From positions 1 through 9,471 of the forward strand of contig JAURXC010000385.1 in the NCBI GenBank assembly GCA_030654645.1: 9,471 nucleotides of DNA. Direction: 5' to 3'. A program made the position numbers and the translations under genes. Of the stretch, positions 1 through 5,606 are shown one piece after another. The notes beneath the pieces were generated by a model. It did not search any database. It worked only from the letters and a program-made list of their open reading frames with translations, and had not been told where the DNA came from. The DNA comes from Deltaproteobacteria bacterium (lineage in GTDB: Bacteria; Desulfobacterota; Desulfuromonadia; Geobacterales; Pseudopelobacteraceae). Every line of letters begins with the position of its first letter. Position 1 is the stretch's first letter.

Positions 1-2
1 GT

Positions 3-389
3 GTCGTCGGCGCCGGAGAACTGGCGGTGCTCTGCGGTGCAATGGTGGGCGCCGGACTCGGATTTCTCTGGTACAACTCCTATCCGGCCGAGGTATTCAT
101 GGGGGATGTTGGGTCGCTCTCGCTGGGAGGCGCACTTGGAACGATCGCGGTTCTGACCAAGCAGGAGCTGCTGCTGGTGATTGTCGGCGGGGTCTTCGTG
201 GTCGAGGCGCTGTCGGTCATCTTCCAGGTTGGCTCGTATAAATATCGCGGCAAGCGCATTTTCCGCATGGCGCCAATCCATCACCACTTCGAGTTGAAGG
301 GGGTGGCCGAGCCCAAGATCATTGTACGCTTCTGGATCATCACGATTATTCTGGCCCTGGTGGCTATTTCGACACTTAAAATGCGATAA
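3..389 (+). CDS. mraY: Phospho-N-acetylmuramoyl-pentapeptide transferase MraY, C-terminal part
   Basis: MraY is an integral inner-membrane enzyme that transfers phospho-MurNAc-pentapeptide from UDP to undecaprenyl phosphate, giving lipid I. The window opens inside the gene, in a frame readable from base 3, and only the last 128 codons are present (usual length about 355-360). The visible part begins with VVGAGELAV and holds the family signature YPAEVFMGDVGSLSLGG, with the aspartate of FMGD being one of the conserved active-site acids. Next come a hydrophobic segment (TKQELLLVIVGGVFVVEALS) and the conserved APIHHHFELKG triple-histidine loop. The protein closes with a last transmembrane helix (IIVRFWIITIILALVAIST) and a short basic tail, KMR. 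The GTG at 27 is an internal codon, not a start. The stop is 9 bp from murD, as expected in an operon. Identity is certain; only the 5' truncation by the window edge limits the call. Confidence 0.97.
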   Translation, partial: VVGAGELAVLCGAMVGAGLGFLWYNSYPAEVFMGDVGSLSLGGALGTIAVLTKQELLLVIVGGVFVVEALSVIFQVGSYKYRGKRIFRMAPIHHHFELKGVAEPKIIVRFWIITIILALVAISTLKMR

Positions 390-398
390 GGTCTGTTC

Positions 399-1739
399 AT
401 GGAATTGAAAAACAAAAAGATTCTGGTCGTGGGCCTCGCCAAAACCGGCGTGGCCTGCGCCCGTTTTCTGGCCTCGAAAGGCGCCCGGGTGACGGTCACC
501 GACCTGCGCAACGAAACCCAGCTGGCCGGGCCGCTGGCGGAGTTGGCCGGTTATGAAATCGTGCGGGAACTGGAGCGCCATGACCAGGCAACCTTTCTGG
601 CCAGCGACCTGATCGTGGTTTCCCCCGGCGTGGCCATGGACCTTCCGCAACTGCTGGCAGCGCAAAAAACAGGAATCGAGATCATCAGCGAGATCGAACT
701 GGCGGCGCGCTTCATCGACGTGCCGCTGGCCGCGATCACCGGAACCAACGGCAAAACCACCACGACCACGCTTTTGGGCGCAATTTTCAAACACAACGGC
801 TACCACACCTTTGTAGGTGGCAACATCGGCAATCCGCTGATCGAGATGGCCGAGTCACATCAGATCGTCGACCAGGTGGTGGCCGAAATCAGCTCGTTCC
901 AGCTGGAATGGATCAGCTCGTTCCGACCGACCGTGGCGGCGCTGCTGAACCTGAGCGAGGATCATCTGGATCGCTATCCGAGCTACCAAGATTACATCAA
1001 CGCCAAGCTGCGTATTTTCGAGAATCAGACCGAAGACGACTTCGCGGTGCTGAACCGCGATGACGAGCTGGTTTGGGAGCAGGCCGGAAAACTGGCGGCA
1101 CGGGTATTCCCCTTCAGCCGGACAGTGGAACTGGAAGAGGGGATCTTCTACCGGGACGGGGTGATCACCTATCGCCACGACGGCCGCGAGGAATGCTTCC
1201 CGACCGCGGCGATCAGGCTGCAGGGAGTACACAACCAGGAAAACATCATGGCAGCCATGGCCTGCGCGTTGCTTTTGGGCTGCCGCCCCGACGAAACCTT
1301 CGAGACCGTGCTCTGCTTCGAGGCGCTGCACCATCGCATGGAATTCGTGCGCGAGGTGCGGGGAGTGCGCTACTACGAGGACAGCAAGGCAACCAACGTG
1401 GGCAGCGTACAGAAAGCACTGGAGAGCTTCGAGGAAATCACGCTGATCGCCGGCGGCAAGGACAAGGGCGGTTCCTACGAACCGCTGGCCGGGATGGTCA
1501 GGGAGCGGGTCCGGCATCTGATCCTGATCGGCGAAGCCGCCGGGCGGATGCAGGCCGAGCTGGGCGGCCTGACCGACACGCGCCAAGCGGCCACTCTGGA
1601 AGAGGCTGTGCAGCTGGCGGCCGAAATTACAGCGGCCGGAGGTACAGTGCTGATGTCGCCGGCCTGTTCAAGCTTCGACATGTTCCGGGATTATGAAGAA
1701 CGCGCCCAGCGATTCATCGCGGCGGTAAAGGCCTTGTAG
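399..1739 (+). CDS. murD: UDP-N-acetylmuramoyl-L-alanine--D-glutamate ligase MurD
   Basis: MurD is the cytoplasmic ATP-dependent ligase that adds D-glutamate to UDP-MurNAc-L-Ala. The 446 aa product has the usual family length and three-domain layout. An N-terminal Rossmann-like UDP-binding domain starts ILVVGLAKTGVA. The central ATPase has the P-loop GTNGKTTTTT at about residues 115-124. NLSEDHLDRYPSY is followed by AKLRIFEN, where K203 matches the lysine that is carbamylated in this family. The C-terminal domain has HHRMEFV, EDSKATN, GGKDKGG and the typical ending PACSSFDMFRDYEERAQRF. ATG 399 is preceded by AAGG (388-391), which overlaps the mraY stop, so translation may be coupled. The TAG stop lies inside the first copy of a short interspersed repeat, so the original C-terminus could have been slightly different. 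No catalytic motif is missing. Confidence 0.98.
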   Translation: MELKNKKILVVGLAKTGVACARFLASKGARVTVTDLRNETQLAGPLAELAGYEIVRELERHDQATFLASDLIVVSPGVAMDLPQLLAAQKTGIEIISEIELAARFIDVPLAAITGTNGKTTTTTLLGAIFKHNGYHTFVGGNIGNPLIEMAESHQIVDQVVAEISSFQLEWISSFRPTVAALLNLSEDHLDRYPSYQDYINAKLRIFENQTEDDFAVLNRDDELVWEQAGKLAARVFPFSRTVELEEGIFYRDGVITYRHDGREECFPTAAIRLQGVHNQENIMAAMACALLLGCRPDETFETVLCFEALHHRMEFVREVRGVRYYEDSKATNVGSVQKALESFEEITLIAGGKDKGGSYEPLAGMVRERVRHLILIGEAAGRMQAELGGLTDTRQAATLEEAVQLAAEITAAGGTVLMSPACSSFDMFRDYEERAQRFIAAVKAL

Positions 1740-1775
1740 GGGCAATCCTTGTGATTGACCAAAAAGCGGGCGAAA
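1736..1775. repeat. Partial copy of short palindromic interspersed repeat
   Basis: This 40 bp stretch, starting at the last base of the murD leucine codon before its stop, matches the first part of the neighbouring element at 1780 almost base for base. The offset is 44 bp; the differences are one substitution (gattgAcc for gattgCcc) and one extra G. It contains the first hairpin (GGGCAATC 1740-1747, loop 1748-1752, GATTGACC 1753-1760, one mismatch). It breaks off after GGGCGAA, so the second hairpin is absent. The murD stop TAG (1737-1739) is bases 2-4 of this repeat. It looks like a decayed or recombination-truncated copy placed in tandem. Confidence 0.8.
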
Positions 1776-1779
1776 CATT

Positions 1780-1835
1780 GTAGGGGCAATCCTTGTGATT
1801 GCCCAAAAACGGGCGAATACGAGATGCGCCCCTAC
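1780..1835. repeat. Complete 56 bp palindromic interspersed repeat (two hairpins, terminal inverted repeats)
   Basis: The element is bounded by perfect 8 bp inverted ends, GTAGGGGC (1780-1787) and GCCCCTAC (1828-1835). Inside are two stem-loops. The first is GGGCAATC (1784-1791), loop CTTGT, GATTGCCC (1797-1804), a perfect 8 bp stem. The second is GGGCGAAT (1811-1818), loop ACGAG, ATGCGCCC (1824-1831), with one mismatch. From general knowledge, repeats of this kind (gtaggggcaat... with ...attcgcccctac) occur in many copies between genes in Geobacter-like and other genomes; I cannot count copies here. It has no coding capacity and would be a non-autonomous mobile or REP-like element. It lies directly upstream of ftsW, so its RNA hairpins will sit in the operon transcript. 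Confidence 0.8.
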
Positions 1836-1840
1836 GGAAG
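1836..1840 (+). promoter_or_regulatory. Probable ftsW ribosome binding site, awkwardly spaced
   Basis: GGAAG directly abuts the 3' end of the 56 bp repeat. It lies only 3 nt before ATG 1844 but 12 nt before the in-frame ATG 1853. Neither spacing is ideal, so the start could be either codon: MKLMFKKLEEYD or MFKKLEEYD. The repeat may have replaced the original upstream leader; that is inference. Confidence 0.5.
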
Positions 1841-1843
1841 CTT

Positions 1844-2980
1844 ATGAAACTGATGTTTAAAAAACTGGAAGAGTATGATCTGGTCATAATGATGATGGCA
1901 ATCGCGCTGACCTGTTTCGGCGTGGTGATGGTCTATTCGGCCTCGTCGGTGATGGCCGCCAAGCGCTTTCACGACGGCTTTTTCTTCCTCAAGCGCCAGG
2001 GGCTGTTCGCGCTGGTCGGCTTTGGAGTGATGCTGGGCGTGATGCGGATCAACTACCAGTTCTGGCGCAAGCTGGCCGTCCCGATTCTGCTGGGGTGCCT
2101 GGTTCTGCTGGTAATGGTGCTGATTCCGGGCATAGGCGGTAGCGCCGGAGGCGCCTCGCGCTGGATTAGGCTGCCCGGCTTCAACCTGCAGCCCTCCGAG
2201 ATCGCCAAAATCGCGTTGATTATGTACATGGCCTACTCTCTGGACAGGAAACAGGACAAGATTAAAGAACTTGGCGCCGGATTTGTTTCATACATGCTGA
2301 TCCTGCTGGTGCTTTTGGGACTCCTGCTCAAGCAGCCGGACATGGGCGCGGCGTTGACCCTGGCCGCCGTGGCGATGATCATGCTATTCGCCGCCGGTAC
2401 GCGCCTGGTGTACATCATCTCGATTTTTCTGATGTCGATGCCGTTCCTGTACTTTCTGGTGATGAACGTGGCCTACCGCAAGCGGCGCATCATGGCTTTT
2501 CTGGACCCATGGCAGGATCCACAGAACAGCGGATTCCAGATCATCCAGTCCTGGCTGGCGCTCGGCACCGGAGGAGTTTTCGGTCAGGGATTGGGCGAAG
2601 GGAAACAGAAACTTTTCTATCTGCCGGAAGCACACACCGACTTCATTCTGTCGGTGGTTGGCGAAGAGCTGGGCTTTCTGGGCGTGATCGTGATCATCGG
2701 CATGTTTTTCCTGCTGGTACAGCGCGCAATGCGCATAGCCGTGGCGGCGCCCGATGCCTTCGGCCGTTTTCTGGCGCTGGGCATTGCCATACTGTTCGGC
2801 ATCGAGGCCACCGTCAACATGGGGGTTGTCACCGGCATGCTACCCACCAAGGGACTGGCGCTGCCATTCATCAGTTACGGCGGAAGTTCATTGATAATCA
2901 GCCTGTTTGCAGTAGGCATACTCTTAAACATTTCATCGGGACTGAAGATTTCCTCCATCAGCCTGAAGGAGGAAAAATGA
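1844..2980 (+). CDS. ftsW: Septal peptidoglycan glycosyltransferase FtsW (SEDS family)
   Basis: FtsW is the polytopic inner-membrane SEDS enzyme that polymerises lipid II at the septum together with its cognate class B PBP. From ATG 1844 the product is 378 aa, normal for the family, with many hydrophobic segments starting at about residue 10. Family landmarks are MVYSASSVMA in the first helix, LQPSEIAKIALIMYMA (PSE at 117-119), KQPDMGAAL, GGVFGQGLGEGKQK, and PEAHTDFILSVVGEELG. The last includes D266, in the extracytoplasmic region where SEDS proteins carry their essential aspartate. It ends with TKGLALPFISYGGSSL (G337-L350), the classic FtsW/RodA signature. A longer reading from TTG 1799 would start inside the repeat and is unlikely. 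ATG 1853, nine bases on, is the alternative start. The 3' end overlaps murG as ATGA, implying translational coupling. Confidence 0.96.
   Translation: MKLMFKKLEEYDLVIMMMAIALTCFGVVMVYSASSVMAAKRFHDGFFFLKRQGLFALVGFGVMLGVMRINYQFWRKLAVPILLGCLVLLVMVLIPGIGGSAGGASRWIRLPGFNLQPSEIAKIALIMYMAYSLDRKQDKIKELGAGFVSYMLILLVLLGLLLKQPDMGAALTLAAVAMIMLFAAGTRLVYIISIFLMSMPFLYFLVMNVAYRKRRIMAFLDPWQDPQNSGFQIIQSWLALGTGGVFGQGLGEGKQKLFYLPEAHTDFILSVVGEELGFLGVIVIIGMFFLLVQRAMRIAVAAPDAFGRFLALGIAILFGIEATVNMGVVTGMLPTKGLALPFISYGGSSLIISLFAVGILLNISSGLKISSISLKEEK
2966..2972 (+). promoter_or_regulatory. Strong Shine-Dalgarno for murG
   Basis: AAGGAGG lies inside the last codons of ftsW, 4 nt before ATG 2977. It decides the murG start, because the open frame itself extends far upstream (to about 2509) without a stop. 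The start overlaps the ftsW stop (ATGA, 2977-2980). Confidence 0.85.
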
Positions 2981-4122
2981 AACTGGTCATTGCGGGAGGC
3001 GGCACGGGTGGACACCTGTTCCCCGGCATAGCGGTAGCGGAAGAGTTCTTGGCGCGTGATCCTGGCAACGAGGTTCTTTTTGTCGGAACCGAACGGGGCA
3101 TTGAAGCTCGTGCGGTGCCTGCCGCAGGCTACAGGCTGGAGTTGATCTCCGCGGCCGGCATCCGCGGCAAGCACGGTTTAACCCAGTTTGCCGGCATCGC
3201 CAAGATGATCTATGGCTATGCCCAGTCACGCAAGGTACTGAAAGCGTTCCGACCAGACCTGGTGCTGGGTGTTGGCGGTTATGCCTCGCTGCCGATGGTG
3301 CTGGCGGCTCGCGGCATGCGCATTCCGCGCTTCATCCATGAACAGAACGCGATACCGGGACAGACCAACCAACTGCTGTCCAGGTTCGCGGACAAGGTTT
3401 TCATCACATTGGAGGAATCTGCCAAATACTTCCCCAAAGATTCGACACTGCTGACCGGCAATCCGCTGCGACGGCAGATACTGGACATGGTGGAGTCGCT
3501 GAATTCCTCCCACCCTCCCCTTGATAATGGAGGAGAAGAACTCCCTCCCTTTCAAGGGGAGGGTCGGGGAGGGGATGGGGGTTTTAAGTTGTTCATCTTC
3601 GGCGGAAGCCAGGGCGCTCACGCGATCAACATGGCCATGGTCGAAGCGCTGCCGTTGCTGAAGGAGAGCCGGGACAAACTGGTAATCACCCACCAGACCG
3701 GCGAGAAGGATTGTGAAGAGGTTGCCGGCGCCTACCGCGCGGCCGGAATTGACGCCAGGGTGACACCATTTATCAGCGACATGGCCTCGGAATACTCCAA
3801 AGCCGACCTGGTCATCTGCCGGGCGGGCGCCACCACAATCGCCGAAGTAACCGCCTGCGGCAAGACCTGCCTGTTCATACCGTTTCCCCACGCGGTGGAC
3901 GACCACCAGCGCAGGAACGCCGAAGCACTGTTGAAGAAAGATGCCTGCTTCATGCTGCTGGAGCAGGAGCTGACCGGCAAACGGCTGGCGGAGACTATCA
4001 CCGAACTGGCCGCAGACTCCGGCAAGGTCAAACGCACCGCCGAACTGGCCTTCGGCATGGCGCGACTGGATGCGGCCAGGATTATTGTGGATCAGATGTT
4101 TGAAAGACAAGTGACACCATAG
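2977..4122 (+). CDS. murG: Lipid II synthase MurG (UDP-GlcNAc transferase) with in-frame repeat insertion
   Basis: MurG is a peripheral inner-membrane GT-B enzyme that moves GlcNAc from UDP-GlcNAc onto lipid I to form lipid II. The N-terminal domain starts with the glycine loop GGGTGGHLFPG (G7-G17), then GVGGYASLP and HEQNAIPGQ (H121-Q129). The C-terminal domain has FGGSQGAHAIN (from F208), FISDMA, CRAGATTIAE (C281-E290) and FPHAVDDHQ (about 303-311), the UDP-GlcNAc and membrane-side motifs. The product is 381 aa, against about 355-365 for typical homologues. The excess is a Gly/Pro/Glu-rich stretch at about residues 177-202, between GNPLRRQILDMVE and FKLFIFGGS. It is encoded by a palindromic DNA repeat and falls in the linker between the two Rossmann domains. 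Reading frame and all motifs on both sides are intact, so the enzyme is probably functional. No other MurG is visible in the window. Confidence 0.96.
   Translation: MKLVIAGGGTGGHLFPGIAVAEEFLARDPGNEVLFVGTERGIEARAVPAAGYRLELISAAGIRGKHGLTQFAGIAKMIYGYAQSRKVLKAFRPDLVLGVGGYASLPMVLAARGMRIPRFIHEQNAIPGQTNQLLSRFADKVFITLEESAKYFPKDSTLLTGNPLRRQILDMVESLNSSHPPLDNGGEELPPFQGEGRGGDGGFKLFIFGGSQGAHAINMAMVEALPLLKESRDKLVITHQTGEKDCEEVAGAYRAAGIDARVTPFISDMASEYSKADLVICRAGATTIAEVTACGKTCLFIPFPHAVDDHQRRNAEALLKKDACFMLLEQELTGKRLAETITELAADSGKVKRTAELAFGMARLDAARIIVDQMFERQVTP
3505..3582. repeat. In-frame palindromic repeat insertion inside murG
   Basis: The stretch folds into one long hairpin. Outer arms ACCCTCCCCTTGA (3512-3524) and TCAAGGGGAGGGT (3552-3564) are a perfect 13 bp inverted repeat. 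Inner arms GGAGGAG (3529-3535) and CTCCCTCC (3541-3548) pair with one bulge around the loop AAGAA. The edges (cctccc and cggggaggggatggggg) extend the partial symmetry. The sequence style, C-run then TTGATAA then TTTCAAGGGGAGGG, is familiar to me as a widespread intergenic repeat of proteobacteria, but I cannot confirm copies here. Counted from codon 177 to 202 it is 78 nt, 26 codons, without stops, and the peptide (PPLDNGGEELPPFQGEGRGG) is unlike MurG. Exact edges are uncertain by a few bases. Confidence 0.85.
3556..3581 (+). other. G-quadruplex motif in the murG coding strand
   Basis: Five runs of three to five guanines (3556-3559, 3561-3563, 3566-3569, 3571-3574, 3577-3581) are separated by loops of one or two bases. 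This satisfies the standard intramolecular quadruplex pattern with very short loops, in the non-template strand and hence also in the mRNA. The first two runs are also the 3' arm of the repeat hairpin, so the two structures would compete. Folding is inferred, not shown. Confidence 0.65.
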
Positions 4123-4141
4123 CAAGTCGAAAACGGTCAGC

Positions 4142-4171
4142 GAACAGTAATAATTTGAACATTTACTATTC
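4142..4171. other. Imperfect hairpin in the murG-murC gap
   Basis: The 87 bp gap between murG and murC is more AT-rich than its surroundings. It holds GAACAGTAA (4142-4150) and TTACTATTC (4163-4171), a 9 bp stem with one C/A mismatch around a 12 nt loop. With a small bulge it can be extended towards tcagc and gatga. There is no T-tract after it, so it does not look like an intrinsic terminator. It might be a decayed repeat, a processing site, or chance. I see no good -35/-10 pair here. Confidence 0.35.
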
Positions 4172-4195
4172 TCGATGAGTACGGCCTTCCATGGT

Positions 4196-4202
4196 GAAAG
4201 GA
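4196..4202 (+). promoter_or_regulatory. murC ribosome binding site
   Basis: GAAAGGA lies 7 nt before ATG 4210, a good spacing, and fixes the murC start at the codon giving MYGRIEKIHFVGIGG, which matches the family N-terminus. Confidence 0.7.
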
Positions 4203-4209
4203 CTGAATA

Positions 4210-5592
4210 ATGTACGGAAGAATTGAGAAGATCCACTTCGTGGGTATCGGCGGCATCGGCATGAGTGGCATTGCCGAAGTGCTGCTCAACCTGGGCTACA
4301 AGGTCTCCGGCTCCGACCTGCGCGGCTCCGACACCACCGAAAGGCTGGCCGGCCTGGGCGCCGAAATCGCGGTCGGGCACGATGCCGACAACCTCAGGAA
4401 TGTAGACGTGGTGGTGATTTCCTCGGCGGTACATGACGACAACCCGGAGGTGATCGAGGCCAAGCGGCTGCACGTCCCTGTTATCCCGAGGGCCGAGATG
4501 CTGGCCGAGCTGATGCGCATGAAGTACGGGATCGCGATCGCCGGCACCCACGGCAAGACCACCACCACCTCGATGGCCGCATCGATCCTGGGCCATGCCG
4601 GCATCGACCCGACTATCGTGATCGGCGGCAAATTGAACGCGATCGGCACCAACGCCCAACTGGGACAGGGCAAGTTCCTGGTGGCCGAGGCGGACGAATC
4701 GGACGGCTCCTTCCTGGTGCTGTCACCGACGATTGCCGTGGTCACCAATATCGACGCCGACCACCTGGACCACTACCTGGGCGGCATCGAAGAGATCAAG
4801 GACACCTTTGTGGAATTCATCAACAAGGTGCCGTTCTACGGCCTGGCGATTCTCTGCCTGGATGACAAGAACATCAGGGAGATCCTGCCGCGTATCAAGA
4901 AGCGCTACATGACCTATGGCCTCTCTTCCCAGGCCGATATCCGTGCGACCCATGTCAAACATGACGGTTTCCAGACATCATTCGTGGCCCACTACAAGGG
5001 TTACCGCCTGGGAGAGGTTACCTTCCCGATGCCCGGGCCGCATAATGTGCTGAACGCAATGGCCTGCATCGCCTTGGCGCTGGAGCTGGACGTTCCGTTC
5101 AGCGCAATCCAGGAAGGATTTGCCAAGTTCGGCGGGGTCGGCCGGCGTTTCACCGTCAAGGGTGAACCGAAGGGGATCATGGTCGTAGATGACTATGGAC
5201 ACCACCCGGCCGAGATCAGGGCCACACTGGCAGCGGCACGCCAAGGCTGGCCGGAGCGTCGTATAGTGGCAGCCTTTCAGCCGCACCGCTACACTCGCAC
5301 CCACGAACTCTTCAACGAGTTTGTCACCGCTTTCTACGATGCCGACGTACTGGTTCTGACCGATGTCTACGCGGCCGGAGAGCAGCCGATAGCCGGGGCC
5401 ACCGCCGAGCGGCTTGCAGCCGAAGTGCTGCGCCACGGCCAAAAAGACGTGACCTGTATCGCCAACCGCGAACTGATCCCGGAGCATCTGGCCGGCATCG
5501 TCAAGGAAGGCGACATCGTGATTACTCTGGGGGCCGGGAACATCTGGCAACAGGGCGAAGCACTGGTGAAGCTGCTGGAGGCACGCAACTGA
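4210..5592 (+). CDS. murC: UDP-N-acetylmuramate--L-alanine ligase MurC
   Basis: MurC is the cytoplasmic ATP-dependent ligase that adds L-alanine, the first peptide residue, to UDP-MurNAc. The product is 460 aa, the usual size. The N-terminal UDP-binding loop is GIGGIGMSG (residues 12-20), followed by GSDL and SSAVHDDNPE. The central ATPase has the P-loop GTHGKTTTT (about 112-120), then VAEADESDGSF and NIDADHLDHY, the metal and substrate motifs. After GPHNVLNAMA the C-terminal domain has GVGRRF, DDYGHHPAEIRATL, FQPHRYTRTHELF and the late GAGNIW. No motif is missing. The gene follows an 87 bp gap, the second largest in the cluster, and has its own ribosome binding site. Its TGA is followed by murB after only a few bases, or overlaps it if murB starts at CTG 5589. 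Confidence 0.98.
   Translation: MYGRIEKIHFVGIGGIGMSGIAEVLLNLGYKVSGSDLRGSDTTERLAGLGAEIAVGHDADNLRNVDVVVISSAVHDDNPEVIEAKRLHVPVIPRAEMLAELMRMKYGIAIAGTHGKTTTTSMAASILGHAGIDPTIVIGGKLNAIGTNAQLGQGKFLVAEADESDGSFLVLSPTIAVVTNIDADHLDHYLGGIEEIKDTFVEFINKVPFYGLAILCLDDKNIREILPRIKKRYMTYGLSSQADIRATHVKHDGFQTSFVAHYKGYRLGEVTFPMPGPHNVLNAMACIALALELDVPFSAIQEGFAKFGGVGRRFTVKGEPKGIMVVDDYGHHPAEIRATLAAARQGWPERRIVAAFQPHRYTRTHELFNEFVTAFYDADVLVLTDVYAAGEQPIAGATAERLAAEVLRHGQKDVTCIANRELIPEHLAGIVKEGDIVITLGAGNIWQQGEALVKLLEARN
5577..5581 (+). promoter_or_regulatory. Candidate Shine-Dalgarno for an upstream CTG start of murB
   Basis: GGAGG at the end of murC is 7 nt before CTG 5589-5591, which is in frame with murB and overlaps the murC TGA as CTGA. 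This is the same geometry as the ATGA overlap of ftsW and murG. The alternative GTG at 5607 has only AAAAGG (5592-5597) at 9 nt, while GAAGGAG (5601-5607) runs into it. This site therefore bears on the choice of start; use of CTG is unproven. Confidence 0.35.
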
Positions 5593-5606
5593 AAAGGTCC
5601 GAAGGA

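Noticed and set aside
855..1586. A 243-codon minus-strand open frame inside murD
   Set aside because: Shadow of the MurD codons, without motif or ribosome binding site.
1780..1835. Rho-independent terminator between murD and ftsW
   Set aside because: The stems are strong but no U-run follows either one, and the two-hairpin layout with terminal inverted ends fits an interspersed repeat better.
1736..1835. Small CRISPR-like array, because of two tandem repeats 44 bp apart
   Set aside because: There are only two copies, nearly contiguous with no spacer of constant length, and the unit is itself a two-hairpin palindrome bounded by inverted ends.
1799..1843. Upstream TTG start giving FtsW 15 extra residues
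   Set aside because: The start lies in the stem of the interspersed repeat, and the extra residues are just translated repeat. ATG 1844 or 1853 gives a normal FtsW N-terminus.
2509..2976. A long open frame running through the 3' part of ftsW into murG, suggesting a MurG with 156 more N-terminal residues
   Set aside because: The upstream part is an Arg/His/Gly-rich shadow of ftsW in another frame. MurG's glycine loop begins right after ATG 2977, which has AAGGAGG at 4 nt and an ATGA overlap.
3505..3582. Frameshift or disruption making murG a pseudogene
   Set aside because: The insertion is a multiple of three without stops, and all C-terminal MurG motifs continue in the same frame to a normal end.
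3226..4659. A 477-codon open frame on the minus strand across murG and murC
   Set aside because: It is antisense to two certain genes and crosses the intergenic gap and the repeat. Its composition (Gly/Val/Gln/His-rich) is typical of shadow frames in GC-rich genes, and it has no recognisable domain.
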